From contig NZ_RPOI01000035.1 in assembly GCF_003818115.1 (NCBI RefSeq), positions 21,724-85,723 of the forward strand: a stretch of DNA of 64,000 nt, written 5' to 3'. Position numbers and translations under genes: made by a program. The notes under the pieces were generated by a model that searched no databases, was not told the DNA's origin, and was given only the letters and a program-made list of their open reading frames with translations. Shown here piece by piece: positions 53,681 through 63,902 of the stretch. Positions within the stretch are counted from its first letter, which is position 1, and each line of letters starts with the position of its first letter. The stretch comes from Citrobacter youngae. Lineage in GTDB: Bacteria > Pseudomonadota > Gammaproteobacteria > Enterobacterales > Enterobacteriaceae.

Positions 53681-55225
53681 TTACCCCGCGAGAAAAAAAT
53701 GAAACGCGGGGTTATGTGTTTCATCATGACAGTCATAGCCCAGTTCATTTAGTCGCGTTTCGAAATCAGGTTCATGTTCACCCAGTTCAAATGCTGCCAG
53801 AACACGGCCGTAGTCAGTTCCATGACTGCGATAGTGGAACAATGAAATATTCCAGTGCGTCCCCAGAGTATGCAGAAACTTCAGCAGCGCCCCCGGCGAT
53901 TCCGGGAATTCGAAGCTGAACAGTCGCTCCTGTAAGGGTTTCGACGGACGTCCACCGACCATATAGCGCACGTGCAGCTTCGCCATTTCGTCGTCGGACA
54001 AATCCACTACGCTGTAGCCGCCGTCGCTAAGCAACTGGAGGATTTCTTTACGTTCTTCCAGACCTCGACTCAGGCGTACGCCGACAAAAATGCAGGCATC
54101 TTTGGCATCAGCAAAACGGTAGTTAAACTCAGTAACCGAGCGCCCACCCAGCAGTTGGCAGAATTTCAGGAAGCTGCCCTTTTCTTCCGGAATGGTTACT
54201 GCCAGTAAGGCTTCGCGCTGCTCCCCTAACTCGCAACGTTCGGAAACGTAGCGCAGGCCGTGGAAATTAACGTTAGCGCCGGAAAGAACATGCGCCAGCC
54301 GCTCACCGCGAATATTGTGCTGGGCGATGTATTTTTTCATTCCCGCCAGCGCCAGCGCGCCCGATGGCTCAGCCACGGCTCGCACATCTTCAAACAGGTC
54401 TTTCATCGCTGCGCAAATAGCATCGCTATCAACGGTGATAATGTCGTCGAGGTATTCCTGGCACAGACGGAAGGTTTCATCACCAATGCGTTTGACCGCC
54501 ACGCCTTCAGCAAAAAGACCGACGCGCGGGAGATCAACCGGATGACCGGCATCCAGCGCCGCTTTAAGGCAGGCGGAATCTTCAGCTTCAACGGCGATCA
54601 CTTTGATCTGCGGCATCAGCTGTTTGATCAACACCGCCACGCCCGCCGCCAGACCGCCGCCGCCCACCGGGACAAAAACACGGTCGAGGTGAGCATCCTG
54701 CTGCAGTAACTCCAGCGCCAGCGTACCCTGCCCGGCAATCACCATCGGATGATCGAACGGCGGAACCCAGGTAAAACCCTGCTGCTGCGATAGCTCAATC
54801 GCTTTGGCTTTGGCTTCATCAAAATTCGCGCCATGCAGCAGCACTTCTCCGCCGAAGCCACGCACGGCATCGACTTTGATATCGGCGGTGGCCGTTGGCA
54901 TGACAATCAGTGCCTTCACGCCTAGTCGTGCAGAAGAGAACGCGACGCCCTGGGCGTGATTACCCGCCGATGCGGTGATGACCCCATGCGCTTTTTGCTC
55001 TTCGGTCAGGCCCGCCATCATGGCGTAGGCTCCGCGCAGCTTGAAGCTATGAACGGGTTGACGGTCTTCGCGCTTGACCAGAATTACGTTATCGAGGCGC
55101 GAAGAGAGCTTGTCCATTTTTTGTAGCGGCGTTACCTGCGCCGCTTCGTAGACCGGCGCACGCAATACCGCTCTGAGATACTCGGCGCCCTCAGGAGCAC
55201 CAGATAGAGGTTGTGAATCCGCCAT
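53681..55225 (-). CDS. ilvA: Biosynthetic threonine deaminase IlvA
   Basis: PLP enzyme converting threonine to 2-ketobutyrate, the first step to isoleucine and the target of isoleucine inhibition. 514 residues. The PLP Lys is in HSFKLRGAYAMM, the phosphate loop is PVGGGGLAAG, and two ACT-like regulatory domains fill the last 180 residues. ATG 55225 has GGGGGA 8 nt upstream; an ATG 6 bp upstream overlaps the ilvD stop as TAATG. Last gene of the ilv operon. Confidence 0.98.
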   Translation of the reverse strand: MADSQPLSGAPEGAEYLRAVLRAPVYEAAQVTPLQKMDKLSSRLDNVILVKREDRQPVHSFKLRGAYAMMAGLTEEQKAHGVITASAGNHAQGVAFSSARLGVKALIVMPTATADIKVDAVRGFGGEVLLHGANFDEAKAKAIELSQQQGFTWVPPFDHPMVIAGQGTLALELLQQDAHLDRVFVPVGGGGLAAGVAVLIKQLMPQIKVIAVEAEDSACLKAALDAGHPVDLPRVGLFAEGVAVKRIGDETFRLCQEYLDDIITVDSDAICAAMKDLFEDVRAVAEPSGALALAGMKKYIAQHNIRGERLAHVLSGANVNFHGLRYVSERCELGEQREALLAVTIPEEKGSFLKFCQLLGGRSVTEFNYRFADAKDACIFVGVRLSRGLEERKEILQLLSDGGYSVVDLSDDEMAKLHVRYMVGGRPSKPLQERLFSFEFPESPGALLKFLHTLGTHWNISLFHYRSHGTDYGRVLAAFELGEHEPDFETRLNELGYDCHDETHNPAFHFFLAG

Positions 55226-55230
55226 GGTCA

Positions 55231-57081
55231 TTATCCCCCGAGTTTCGACTTATCGCGCACCGCGCCTTTGTCGGCGCTGGTTGCCAGACTGGCGTAGGCG
55301 CGCAGCGCAAAGGAGACCTGACGCTGACGATCTTTAGGCGTCCAGGCTTTGTCACCGCGTGCTTCCTGTGCTTCGCGGCGTGCCGCGATTTCCGCATCGC
55401 TCAACTGCAGTTGAATACCACGATTCGGGATATCGATAGCAATCATGTCGCCATCTTCGATAATCGCGATATTACCGCCGCTGGCCGCTTCCGGGGAAAC
55501 GTGGCCGATAGACAGGCCGGATGTGCCGCCGGAGAAACGGCCATCTGTTATCAGCGCACAGGCCTTGCCGAGCCCCATCGATTTCAGGAAGGTGGTTGGG
55601 TAGAGCATTTCCTGCATACCTGGCCCGCCTTTCGGCCCTTCGTAGCGAATCACCACCACGTCGCCCGCCACCACTTTGCCGCCAAGGATCGCCTCAACCG
55701 CGTCATCCTGGCTTTCGTACACTTTCGCCGGGCCGGTAAATTTCAGGATGCTGTCATCCACACCTGCGGTTTTCACAATACAGCCGTTTTCCGCGAAGTT
55801 ACCGTACAGGACTGCCAGACCGCCATCTTTGCTGTAAGCATGTTCCAGAGAACGGATACAGCCTTCGGCGCGATCGTCATCCAGCGTGTCCCAGCGGCAG
55901 TCCTGCGAGAACGCCTGAGTGGTACGGATGCCCGCCGGGCCAGCGCGGAACATCTTTTTCACCGCGTCATCTTTGGTCAGCATCACGTCATACCGATCGA
56001 GCGTTTGCGGCAGCGTCAGCCCCAGCACGTTTTTCACGTCGCGGTTCAGCAGTCCGGCACGATCCAGTTCGCCTAAAATACCCAATACGCCGCCTGCGCG
56101 GTGCACATCTTCCATATGGTATTTCTGCGTGCTCGGCGCCACTTTACACAGCTGTGGGACTTTGCGGGACAGCTTGTCGATATCACTCATTGTGAAGTCG
56201 ATTTCCGCTTCCTGCGCCGCCGCCAGCAGGTGCAGAACGGTGTTGGTGGAGCCGCCCATGGCGATATCCAGCGTCATGGCATTCTCAAACGCCGCCTTGC
56301 TGGCAATGTTGCGCGGCAGCGCAGAAGCATCATCCTGCTCATAGTAGCGTTTAGTCAGCTCAACGATGCGTTTACCCGCGTTAAGGAACAGCGTTTTACG
56401 GTCGGCGTGAGTCGCCAGCAGCGAACCGTTACCCGGCTGCGATAAACCCAGCGCTTCGGTCAGACAGTTCATCGAGTTTGCGGTGAACATCCCGGAGCAT
56501 GAGCCGCAGGTCGGGCAGGCGGAACGCTCAACCTGTTCGCTTTGTGAGTCAGAGACTTTCGGGTCCGCGCCCTGAATCATTGCATCAACCAGATCGAGCT
56601 TGATGATTTGGTCAGAGAGCTTGGTTTTCCCGGCTTCCATCGGGCCACCAGAAACAAAGATCACCGGAATGTTCAGACGCAGGGAGGCCATTAACATCCC
56701 CGGGGTGATTTTGTCGCAGTTGGAGATGCAGACCATCGCATCGGCGCAGTGGGCGTTAACCATGTACTCAACGGAGTCAGCGATCAGCTCGCGTGACGGC
56801 AGTGAATACAGCATGCCCCCGTGGCCCATCGCGATACCATCATCCACAGCAATGGTGTTGAACTCTTTCGCTACGCCGCCAGAGGCTTCGATTTGTTCGG
56901 CAACCAGCTTACCGAGATCGCGCAGATGGACATGGCCCGGCACAAACTGGGTAAAGGAGTTCACCACAGCGATAATCGGTTTACCGAAGTCATCATCGGT
57001 CATCCCGGTGGCGCGCCACAGTGCGCGGGCACCCGCCATATTACGGCCGTGGGTGGTGGTAGCAGAACGATACTTAGGCAT
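55231..57081 (-). CDS. ilvD: Dihydroxy-acid dehydratase IlvD
   Basis: Iron-sulfur enzyme, third common step of isoleucine and valine synthesis. 616 residues. Cluster cysteines are seen in [12 protein letters not shown] and in [19 protein letters not shown]. The catalytic region near the end includes [20 protein letters not shown]. It lies 60 bp after ilvE and its stop overlaps the ATG just upstream of ilvA. Confidence 0.98.
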   Translation of the reverse strand: MPKYRSATTTHGRNMAGARALWRATGMTDDDFGKPIIAVVNSFTQFVPGHVHLRDLGKLVAEQIEASGGVAKEFNTIAVDDGIAMGHGGMLYSLPSRELIADSVEYMVNAHCADAMVCISNCDKITPGMLMASLRLNIPVIFVSGGPMEAGKTKLSDQIIKLDLVDAMIQGADPKVSDSQSEQVERSACPTCGSCSGMFTANSMNCLTEALGLSQPGNGSLLATHADRKTLFLNAGKRIVELTKRYYEQDDASALPRNIASKAAFENAMTLDIAMGGSTNTVLHLLAAAQEAEIDFTMSDIDKLSRKVPQLCKVAPSTQKYHMEDVHRAGGVLGILGELDRAGLLNRDVKNVLGLTLPQTLDRYDVMLTKDDAVKKMFRAGPAGIRTTQAFSQDCRWDTLDDDRAEGCIRSLEHAYSKDGGLAVLYGNFAENGCIVKTAGVDDSILKFTGPAKVYESQDDAVEAILGGKVVAGDVVVIRYEGPKGGPGMQEMLYPTTFLKSMGLGKACALITDGRFSGGTSGLSIGHVSPEAASGGNIAIIEDGDMIAIDIPNRGIQLQLSDAEIAARREAQEARGDKAWTPKDRQRQVSFALRAYASLATSADKGAVRDKSKLGG

Positions 57082-57141
57082 GCTTGATTAACTCCCGTCT
57101 GTCTAATAATTGGGACGGTGCGTGCCGTCCCAAATTTATGT

Positions 57142-58071
57142 TTATTGATTAACCTGATCTAACCAGCCGTATTTATCTTCCGTTTCACCGGTGAAGAGGC
57201 CAAAGAAGGCCTGCTGGATGCGTTTGGTGACAGGGCCGCAGCGGCCTTCGCCCACCTGAATACCATCGACGCTGCGTACGGGCGTGATTTCGGCCGCAGT
57301 ACCGGACATAAACACTTCGTCGGCCAGGTACAGCGATTCACGGGACAGCACCTGCTCACGCACTTCGATATCGAGATCTTTCGCCAGCTTAATGATTGCG
57401 TCACGGGTGATACCTGGCAGCGCGGAGGAGGTAAACGGCGGGGTAAACAGAATGCCGTCTTTTACTTCAAACAGGTTTTCACCCGCGCCTTCAGAGATGT
57501 AACCATTCACATCCAGCGCAATACCTTCCTGGTAACCATGACGACGCGCTTCGCTACCCACCAGCAGCGAAGACAGATAGTTACCACCAGCCTTAGCAGC
57601 GGTAGGGATAGTGTTTGGCGCAACGCGGTTCCAGGAAGAAACCATCGCATCGATCCCCTGTTCCAGCGCTTCAGCACCGAGGTAAGCCCCCCACGGGAAC
57701 GCGGCGATAATCACGTCGGTGGTGTAACCCGCTGGCGGGTTAACGCCCATCCCCACGTCGCCAACAAACACCAGCGGACGGATATAGGCGCTGGTCAGAT
57801 TGTTTTTACGAATCACCTCACGGCAAGCTTCCATCAGCTCATCAACGCTCTGAGAAACCGGAAAACGATAGATCTTGGCTGAATCACGCAGACGCTGCAT
57901 ATGTTCGCGATGACGGAACACCACCGGCCCTTTGTGAGAATCGTAGCAACGGATGCCTTCAAATACAGAAGTACCGTAGTGCAGCGCGTGGGACATCACG
58001 TGAACCTTCGCGTCTTCCCAACGAATCATCTCGCCATTAGACCAAATGTAATCAGCTTTTTTCGTCGTCAT
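57142..58071 (-). CDS. ilvE: Branched-chain aminotransferase IlvE
   Basis: Fold-type IV PLP transaminase making isoleucine, valine and (partly) leucine. 309 residues. The PLP Lys lies in TAAKAGGNYLSSLLVG (about 160), and the signature EGAGENLFEVKDGILFTPP follows. It starts 17 bp after ilvM, within the operon. Confidence 0.98.
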   Translation of the reverse strand: MTTKKADYIWSNGEMIRWEDAKVHVMSHALHYGTSVFEGIRCYDSHKGPVVFRHREHMQRLRDSAKIYRFPVSQSVDELMEACREVIRKNNLTSAYIRPLVFVGDVGMGVNPPAGYTTDVIIAAFPWGAYLGAEALEQGIDAMVSSWNRVAPNTIPTAAKAGGNYLSSLLVGSEARRHGYQEGIALDVNGYISEGAGENLFEVKDGILFTPPFTSSALPGITRDAIIKLAKDLDIEVREQVLSRESLYLADEVFMSGTAAEITPVRSVDGIQVGEGRCGPVTKRIQQAFFGLFTGETEDKYGWLDQVNQ

Positions 58072-58088
58072 TTTTCTTCCTTTTGCGC

Positions 58089-58352
58089 TCAGGCGCGGAT
58101 TTGTTGTGATGTGGTTGTGCTCTGGCAGATGGCAACATGTGCAACGTCCACCAGTTTACTTAACTGACTAAACAGTAAGTCGACCGACCGGGGGCTGGCA
58201 ACGGTCAATTCGATATTTATATTCTGCGCATCGCTGGCGGCTTCCATATTCATGGAGCACACCTGAAAACCACGATGGCGTACCACGCGTAAAACACGTT
58301 CTAACGTTTCCGGATTGAAACGAGCCTCAACGGCGACCTGATGTTGCATCAT
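58089..58352 (-). CDS. ilvM: Acetolactate synthase II small subunit IlvM
   Basis: 87-residue ACT-domain subunit that activates and stabilises IlvG. It overlaps ilvG by 4 bp (ATGA), so synthesis is coupled to an intact ilvG. The ACT pattern [20 protein letters not shown] is clear. Confidence 0.97.
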   Translation of the reverse strand: MMQHQVAVEARFNPETLERVLRVVRHRGFQVCSMNMEAASDAQNINIELTVASPRSVDLLFSQLSKLVDVAHVAICQSTTTSQQIRA

Positions 58353-59995
58353 GATAATTTCTCCAGCATTTCTGAGTTACTGGCACCTGGCGGTACCAGA
58401 GGCCAGACATTCTCAAGTTCGTCGATTGAGACATGAAGCAGGTATGGCCCCTCGCTGTTCAGCATGGTGTCGAGTGCCGCTTCAACCTGGTCTTTACGGG
58501 TGATGTGCTGACCAGGTATGCCGAAGGCGCTGGCCAACATGAGGAAATCGGGGTTATCGGTAAGGGTGGTTTCGCTATAACGTTCCAGGAAAAACAACTG
58601 CTGCCATTGTCGCACCATGCCTAACCGCTGGTTGTCGAGTAAAACTATCTTCAGCGGCAACTGCTTGCGTTTTACGGTGCCGAGTTCCTGTACATTCATC
58701 ATGAAGGAACCGTCACCGGAGATACAGATTACCGTATCGTTCGGGCGAGCAACCTGTGCGCCAACCGCGGCAGGTAAACCAAAGCCCATCGTACCCAAGC
58801 CGCTCGAGGTGATGAAATTTTCCGGGCGGGTATAGGTCATATGCTGTGCAGACCACATCTGATGCTGGCCAACATCCGTCGTAACAACGCTATCCGCTGG
58901 TTTACGGTCCGACAGTTGTTTTAACAACAACGGTGCATAGATGGCCTCACCCGGATGGTCGTAGCGCCAGGTATGCTCTGCTCGCAGTTCTGCACTGTGC
59001 TGACGCCATTCGTCAATCTTCAACGTCTGCTGTAATGCCGGCAGCAGCGAATTTAAATCGCCCTGCAGGGCCACATGCGCCTGGCGCAGTTTGTTCATTT
59101 CTGCCGGGTCGATATCCATGTGGATCACGCTGGCGTTCGGTGCGAAAGTATTCAGCTTACCAGTCACCCGGTCATCAAAACGCGCGCCAACTGCAATCAG
59201 TAAATCACACTCTTGCACCGCGAAATTTGCCGCTTTAGTCCCGTGCATTCCCAACATGCCCAAATAGTAGGGGTAGTCAGCATCTACTGCGCCCAGACCT
59301 TTCAGCGTGCAAGCGACAGGCATTTGAGTAAGCGCAATAAACTCACGCAGGGCCGGAACCGCCTGTGCCATACCTACGCCGCCACCAACGTACAGAATGG
59401 GTTTCTGCGCCTGCGCCAGCATGTTACGCGCCTGCTCAACGTCAGCATGCGGAAAAGCCTCAACGTTTTCGACGGTCGTAAAATACGGCTCCAGCGTACC
59501 GCTGGCTAATTGGATATCTTTCGGGATATCCACCAGAACCGGACCCGGGCGACCGGAATTCGCCACGGCGAAGGCCTCAGCCATGATGCGCGGCAGCTCT
59601 TCCAGTGACTGCACCAGGAAGCTGTGTTTGGTGCAGGACAGCGACATACCAAGCACGTCCACTTCCTGGAACGCATCCGTTCCGATGAAAGGTGATGCCA
59701 CCTGGCCGGTGATCGCGACCACTGGAACAGAATCTAACAACGCATCGGCAAGTCCGGTGATCAGGTTGGTAGCACCAGGACCGGAAGTGGCGATACAAAC
59801 ACCGGTTTTACCCGTTGCACGGGCATAACCAATCGCCGCCATCGCCGCACCCTGCTCGTGTCGGCACAACAGGTGCTCTACGCCGCCGTCATACAATGCA
59901 TCGTAAACCGGCATAATTGCGCCACCGGGATAACCAAAGACGGTTTGAACCCCTTGTGCACGCAACGCATGTACCACCCACTGTGCCCCATTCAT
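58349..59995 (-). CDS. ilvG: Acetolactate synthase II large subunit IlvG, intact
   Basis: Thiamine-diphosphate and FAD enzyme forming acetolactate and acetohydroxybutyrate; the valine-resistant isozyme. 548 residues, uninterrupted. The catalytic Glu is in [19 protein letters not shown], and the ThDP motif [20 protein letters not shown] has the usual GDG start and a late Asn (LLDN). E. coli K-12 carries a frameshift here, which makes it valine-sensitive; this organism should make a working enzyme. The ATG lies 2 nt after the ilvX stop codon. Confidence 0.98.
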   Translation of the reverse strand: MNGAQWVVHALRAQGVQTVFGYPGGAIMPVYDALYDGGVEHLLCRHEQGAAMAAIGYARATGKTGVCIATSGPGATNLITGLADALLDSVPVVAITGQVASPFIGTDAFQEVDVLGMSLSCTKHSFLVQSLEELPRIMAEAFAVANSGRPGPVLVDIPKDIQLASGTLEPYFTTVENVEAFPHADVEQARNMLAQAQKPILYVGGGVGMAQAVPALREFIALTQMPVACTLKGLGAVDADYPYYLGMLGMHGTKAANFAVQECDLLIAVGARFDDRVTGKLNTFAPNASVIHMDIDPAEMNKLRQAHVALQGDLNSLLPALQQTLKIDEWRQHSAELRAEHTWRYDHPGEAIYAPLLLKQLSDRKPADSVVTTDVGQHQMWSAQHMTYTRPENFITSSGLGTMGFGLPAAVGAQVARPNDTVICISGDGSFMMNVQELGTVKRKQLPLKIVLLDNQRLGMVRQWQQLFFLERYSETTLTDNPDFLMLASAFGIPGQHITRKDQVEAALDTMLNSEGPYLLHVSIDELENVWPLVPPGASNSEMLEKLS

Positions 59996-59997
59996 AG

Positions 59998-60048
59998 TTA
60001 CATCCCCGTCGTAAATCTTGAGAAACAGAATTTTATGCTGTCGTTCAC
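59998..60048 (-). CDS. ilvX: Small peptide IlvX upstream of ilvG
   Basis: A 16-codon frame with GTG start reads [17 protein letters not shown]. coli IlvX is MNNSTKFCFSRFRTGN from memory. GAGGAG lies 6 nt before the GTG. It ends in TAACTATG, so its stop is 2 nt from the ilvG start and ribosomes may pass directly to ilvG. It sits between the ilvL attenuator and ilvG. Function unknown. Confidence 0.8.
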   Translation of the reverse strand: MNDSIKFCFSRFTTGM

Positions 60049-60078
60049 TTTCTGCTCCTCGTTTAAGTTTTTAAGGTC

Positions 60079-60112
60079 AAAAAAAACCCCCGGACCTTTC
60101 GGTGCGGGGGTC
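60079..60112 (-). terminator. ilv operon attenuator
   Basis: On the minus strand a GC-rich stem (GACCCCCGCACC with GGTCCGGGGG, loop GAAA) is followed by TTTTTTTT. It lies 22 nt after the ilvL stop codon. Stalling at Ile, Val or Leu codons of ilvL should prevent its formation. Confidence 0.93.
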
Positions 60113-60134
60113 TTAGTTCGTTAAGGCTTGTTTT

Positions 60135-60233
60135 CTAAGCCTTTCCTCGTCCAAGTGCAGCCCCGCACGGTGGGATAATAATCACCACCACGCTAATCAC
60201 GACCAGGCTAATCACTCGTAGAAGGGCTGTCAT
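60135..60233 (-). CDS. ilvL: ilvGMEDA leader peptide IlvL
   Basis: 32-residue leader peptide starting MTALLRVISLVVISVVVIII, with 15 of the first 20 residues being Leu, Ile or Val. Its translation speed measures charged tRNA for the three branched-chain amino acids and sets the attenuator. The frame runs upstream for 29 more codons, but the ATG at 60233 gives the E. coli peptide. Confidence 0.96.
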   Translation of the reverse strand: MTALLRVISLVVISVVVIIIPPCGAALGRGKA

Positions 60234-60585
60234 TTTTGTATTTTCTTGCATCTTGTTCGAAGGAATACCTAAAGAGTTACCATAGAATTTGCGAATAGCA
60301 CAAGATATTTTTGTTTTCATTTTTCTGACGCCGTTAACGGTTTAGATAAATATCGTTGTTTTTTATACAAAAAATATAAAATGAAAATATTTCACGTTTC
60401 AGCGCATCAGCACCACCTGCGATCTCTTTCCTCGGCACACTTATACGCATTTGCGAGCGAGATTCCAGACATGGGGCAAGCAATTCCTGATTACACAAAA
60501 ACACAGGAATAAGCGTCTAAAAACATCAATTATGCAGAATCTTGCTGATATCTATTGCGACATAATATTCCCATCAGGAGGGGTT
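60234..60585. promoter_or_regulatory. Divergent ilvL-comM control region
   Basis: 352 bp without a supported gene. The part at about 60340-60400 is very AT-rich with A- and T-tracts (ATACAAAAAATATAAAATG), as expected for the ilv promoter with UP/IHF-type sequences. I could not place exact -10/-35 boxes. The comM ribosome binding site AGGAGGGG lies at 60576-60583. Confidence 0.5.
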
Positions 60586-62106
60586 ATGTCACTATCGATT
60601 GTTCACACACGCGCCGCCCTCGGCGTGAATGCACCAGCCATTACCATCGAGGTACATATTAGTAATGGCCTGCCTGGTTTAACCATGGTGGGGTTACCTG
60701 AAACGACAGTGAAAGAGGCTCGCGATCGGGTACGCAGTGCAATTATTAATAGCGGGTATGAATTCCCGGCCAGGAAGATAACCATCAACCTGGCTCCGGC
60801 TGACCTCCCCAAAGAAGGGGGGCGATATGATTTACCTATCGCTGTTGCGCTTCTGGTCGCTTCTGAGCAGCTTACACCCCATAATCTCGATACCTATGAG
60901 CTGGTAGGCGAATTAGCGCTTACAGGCGCTTTACGCGGCGTTCCAGGCGCTATATCAAGCGCAACCGAAGCGATTCGTGCAGGCCGGCGAATCATTGTCG
61001 CTAAAGAGAATGCCGCAGAGGTTGGTCTAATACACGGCGAAGGGTGCCTGATTGCCGATCACCTGCAGGCGGTATGCGCATTCCTGGAAGGAAAGCATGA
61101 TTTAGACAAACCGCAATCTGCAGACTTTACCGCCGAACCTTCACCAGAGGATCTCAGCGATGTTATCGGTCAGGAACAGGGTAAACGAGGGCTGGAGATC
61201 ACCGCCGCTGGTGGTCACAACCTCCTGTTTATCGGCCCGCCTGGTACGGGCAAGACCATGCTGGCCAGCCGTCTCAGAGGACTGCTTCCTCCACTTAGCA
61301 ACGATGAGGCGCTGGAAAGTGCAGCGATCCTCAGTCTGGTTAATTCCGATACGATACAAAAACAGTGGAAGCAACGCCCTTTTCGTTCTCCCCATCATAG
61401 TGCTTCATTAACCGCAATGGTCGGTGGAGGCTCTATTCCTGCGCCAGGCGAGATCTCCCTGGCACATAACGGTATATTATTTCTGGATGAATTACCTGAG
61501 TTTGAGCGACGCACGCTGGATGCACTGCGCGAACCCATTGAGTCCGGGCAGATACATCTATCCCGTACCAGAGCAAAAATAACCTATCCCGCGCGCTTTC
61601 AACTCATTGCTGCAATGAATCCAAGCCCGACAGGCCATTATCAGGGGAATCATAACCGCTGTACCCCAGAACAGACTCTGCGCTACCTCAATCGATTATC
61701 AGGTCCATTTCTTGACCGCTTTGACCTCTCCCTCGAAATTCCCTTACCGCCACCCGGCATACTCAGCCAGAGCGTAGTGAAAGGTGAAGATAGCGCAACG
61801 GTGAAGCAACGCGTCATCGCCGCACGAGAGCGTCAGTATCGGCGGCAAAATAAGTTAAATGCGTATCTGGACAGCCAGGATATCCATAAATACTGTGTAC
61901 TGCGCAGCGATGATGCGCACTGGCTTGAGGACACGTTAGCTCGTCTTGGATTGTCCATCCGCGCCTGGCTACGCCTGATAAAAGTCGCACGTACCATTGC
62001 AGATATTGAACAGTGCGACCATATCACCCGCCAGCACTTGCAGGAGGCCGTTGCTTATCGGGCGATAGACAGGTTATTAATTCACCTGCAGAAATTACTG
62101 ACATAA
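60586..62106 (+). CDS. comM: ComM/YifB AAA+ ATPase
   Basis: 506 residues of the Mg-chelatase-like ChlI family. An N-terminal Lon-like domain (SLSIVHTRAALGVNAP) is followed by an AAA+ core with Walker A GPPGTGKTML and Walker B FLDELPEF, and a C-terminal helical lid. The family is known as ComM, a branch-migration helicase that extends heteroduplex in natural transformation of Vibrio; enterobacterial YifB is its orthologue. The ATG has an ideal AGGAGGGGTT before it; the 135 bp open frame upstream is discarded. Confidence 0.95.
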   Translation: MSLSIVHTRAALGVNAPAITIEVHISNGLPGLTMVGLPETTVKEARDRVRSAIINSGYEFPARKITINLAPADLPKEGGRYDLPIAVALLVASEQLTPHNLDTYELVGELALTGALRGVPGAISSATEAIRAGRRIIVAKENAAEVGLIHGEGCLIADHLQAVCAFLEGKHDLDKPQSADFTAEPSPEDLSDVIGQEQGKRGLEITAAGGHNLLFIGPPGTGKTMLASRLRGLLPPLSNDEALESAAILSLVNSDTIQKQWKQRPFRSPHHSASLTAMVGGGSIPAPGEISLAHNGILFLDELPEFERRTLDALREPIESGQIHLSRTRAKITYPARFQLIAAMNPSPTGHYQGNHNRCTPEQTLRYLNRLSGPFLDRFDLSLEIPLPPPGILSQSVVKGEDSATVKQRVIAARERQYRRQNKLNAYLDSQDIHKYCVLRSDDAHWLEDTLARLGLSIRAWLRLIKVARTIADIEQCDHITRQHLQEAVAYRAIDRLLIHLQKLLT

Positions 62107-62130
62107 AAAAAGGGCTTACGCCCTTTTTTT
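62105..62130. terminator. Bidirectional terminator between comM and maoP
   Basis: Seven A, stem GGGC/GCCC with a TTAC loop, then seven T. The A/T tracts pair as well. It can serve both the comM (+) and maoP (-) transcripts and ends 2 nt from the maoP stop. Confidence 0.9.
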
Positions 62131-62131
62131 A

Positions 62132-62470
62132 TTAATCATCAGATTCGGTGTAGTCTTCTGCACCTTCCACCTGAGGTTTCCCACCAGACAGCGTGTGGAA
62201 GCGTTTTGGACGCTTAATGCGCGTCATGTATTTAGACCACACGCGTTCAGCTTCGGTAACTGGCTCACGTTCACCACGGCATACCGCAACAAACAATTTT
62301 TCTTCTTCTGTTACTGGCTCACGTTTACCCAGATCCAGCTCGTTGAAGGCATAGCCATGACGCTCAAGCAGCTGTGCCTCTTTAATGGTGAAATCACCAT
62401 GACGGGAGAATCCACGGGGGTAATATTTATTGTCGAAATATCGATTAGTCGTCGTAAAGCTTTCCGCCAT
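62132..62470 (-). CDS. maoP: Ori macrodomain protein MaoP (YifE)
   Basis: 112-residue YifE/MaoP (DUF413) protein. In E. coli MaoP works with the DNA site maoS to organise the Ori macrodomain. The core [19 protein letters not shown] is the family signature. It is divergent from hdfR, whose product is reported to control it. Confidence 0.95.
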   Translation of the reverse strand: MAESFTTTNRYFDNKYYPRGFSRHGDFTIKEAQLLERHGYAFNELDLGKREPVTEEEKLFVAVCRGEREPVTEAERVWSKYMTRIKRPKRFHTLSGGKPQVEGAEDYTESDD

Positions 62471-62588
62471 CCTGCACGCTCCTAATTCTTTGGCCGAGCT
62501 ATTTATGGCGCGGAGTATTAGTTACGCTTGACAGAGCGTCAAACAAAAGATTTAAATCATCACGACAAATAATTTTATGGAGCGCGTT
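62471..62588. promoter_or_regulatory. maoP-hdfR divergent control region
   Basis: 118 bp between the two starts, AT-rich near hdfR. It contains TTGACAGAGCGTCAAAC (62528-62544), with TTGAC/GTCAA arms in inverted orientation around a short centre, a possible HdfR operator or -35 box. The maoS site is expected near here from E. coli work, but I do not know its sequence well enough to mark it. Confidence 0.4.
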
Positions 62589-63422
62589 GTGGATACGGAA
62601 TTGTTAAAAACTTTCCTGGAAGTTAGCCGGACACGCCACTTTGGTCGGGCAGCTGAAGCGCTCTACCTGACCCAGTCAGCGGTGAGTTTTCGGATCAGAC
62701 AACTGGAAAATCAACTGGGTGTGAACCTGTTCACCCGACACAGAAACAATATTCGTTTGACCGCTGCAGGTGAAAAATTATTGCCTTACGCTGAAACGCT
62801 GATGAATACATGGCAAGCAGCACGTAAGGAGGTCGCGAATACCTCACGGCACAACGAGTTTTCGATCGGTGCCAGTGCATCCCTTTGGGAATGCATGCTC
62901 AATGACTGGTTGCGGCGTTTATACCAATCTCAGGAGCCACAATCCAGCCTGCAGTTTGAAGCGAGGATCGCTCAGCGCCAGTCGCTAGTAAAGCAGCTCC
63001 ATGAACGACAGCTGGATCTGTTAATTACGACCGAAACCCCAAAAATGGACGAATTTAGCAGCCAACTGTTGGGATATTTCACGCTGGCGCTCTATTGTAG
63101 CTCTCCATCGCAAACCAAAGATGAACTGAATTACCTACGCCTGGAATGGGGACCGGATTTTCAGCAGCACGAAGCGGGATTGATTGCTGGAGATGAAGTG
63201 CCGGTACTTACCACCAGTTCTGCAGAACTGGCAAGACAGCAACTTTCTGTAATTAAAGGGTTTAGTTGGCTTCCCGTCAGTTGGGCCAGAACCAAAAGCG
63301 ATCTTCATACAGTTACTGACAGTGCGACTCTTTCACGTCCGTTATATGCGGTTTGGCTGCAAAATAGCGACAAACATGCACTTATTCGCGATCTGCTGAA
63401 AACAAATATTTTGGAAGATTAA
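62589..63422 (+). CDS. hdfR: LysR-type regulator HdfR
   Basis: 277 residues with an N-terminal LysR helix-turn-helix ([20 protein letters not shown] followed by [12 protein letters not shown]). The E. coli protein represses flhDC and activates gltBD and maoP. The start is GTG at 62589 with GGAG 6 nt upstream, giving M-D-T-E-L-L-K; an in-frame ATG four codons upstream overlaps that ribosome binding site. The C terminus ends NILED, about two residues short of the E. coli end. Confidence 0.94.
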   Translation: MDTELLKTFLEVSRTRHFGRAAEALYLTQSAVSFRIRQLENQLGVNLFTRHRNNIRLTAAGEKLLPYAETLMNTWQAARKEVANTSRHNEFSIGASASLWECMLNDWLRRLYQSQEPQSSLQFEARIAQRQSLVKQLHERQLDLLITTETPKMDEFSSQLLGYFTLALYCSSPSQTKDELNYLRLEWGPDFQQHEAGLIAGDEVPVLTTSSAELARQQLSVIKGFSWLPVSWARTKSDLHTVTDSATLSRPLYAVWLQNSDKHALIRDLLKTNILED

Positions 63423-63486
63423 TGAAAACGCTGGCAAGGATGCCGGGAAAAAATGAACTGGAAGATCCAGAATATGATGTTCAGGT

Positions 63487-63521
63487 AAAAAAAAATCCTT
63501 AGCAAGGATGCTAAGGATTGT
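63487..63521 (-). terminator. Terminator of the rRNA operon after trpT
   Basis: Minus-strand stem AATCCTTAGCA/TGCTAAGGATT (11 bp, 63494-63504 with 63509-63519), followed by about eight T. It lies a few bases after the trpT CCA end and closes the rrn-aspT-trpT transcript. Confidence 0.93.
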
Positions 63522-63524
63522 TTC

Positions 63525-63600
63525 TGGCAGGGGCGGAGAGACTCGAACTCGCGACACCCGGTTTTGGAGACCGGTGCTCTACCAACTGAGCTACGCCCCT
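63525..63600 (-). tRNA. trpT: tRNA-Trp (anticodon CCA)
   Basis: 76 nt with encoded CCA. The anticodon loop is CTCCAAA. The only tryptophan tRNA in E. coli-type genomes lies at this position, distal to rrnC. Confidence 0.97.
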
Positions 63601-63614
63601 AAATTTTCTTATCA

Positions 63615-63638
63615 TTAAGCCTGCTACTAAGCAGGCTT
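63615..63638. other. Hairpin between aspT and trpT
   Basis: TAAGCCTGC and GCAGGCTTA form a perfect 9 bp stem with a 6-nt loop in the spacer. There is no T-run, so it is more likely an RNA processing stem than a terminator. Confidence 0.6.
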
Positions 63639-63652
63639 AATTTTCTAATAAG

Positions 63653-63729
63653 TGGCGGAACGGACGGGACTCGAACCCGCGACCCCCTGCGTGACAGGCA
63701 GGTATTCTAACCAACTGAACTACCGCTCC
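63653..63729 (-). tRNA. aspT: tRNA-Asp (anticodon GTC)
   Basis: 77 nt with encoded CCA. The anticodon loop is CTGTCAC. It follows 5S rRNA in the same transcript. Confidence 0.97.
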
Positions 63730-63782
63730 ACCGAATTTCTTTGTCACTACCCGGATTATTCATCCCGGTTTACTGCAATTTG

Positions 63783-63902
63783 ATGCCTGGCAGTTCCCTA
63801 CTCTCGCATGGGGAGACCCCACACTACCATCGGCGCTACGGCGTTTCACTTCTGAGTTCGGCATGGGGTCAGGTGGGACCACCGCGCTACAGCCGCCAGG
63901 CA
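63783..63902 (-). rRNA. rrfC: 5S ribosomal RNA
   Basis: 120 nt from TGCCTGGCGGC (5' end at 63902) to GCCAGGCAT. The terminal stem is complete and the sequence agrees with E. coli 5S. The C suffix (rrnC) rests on the aspT-trpT and hdfR neighbours. Confidence 0.97.
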
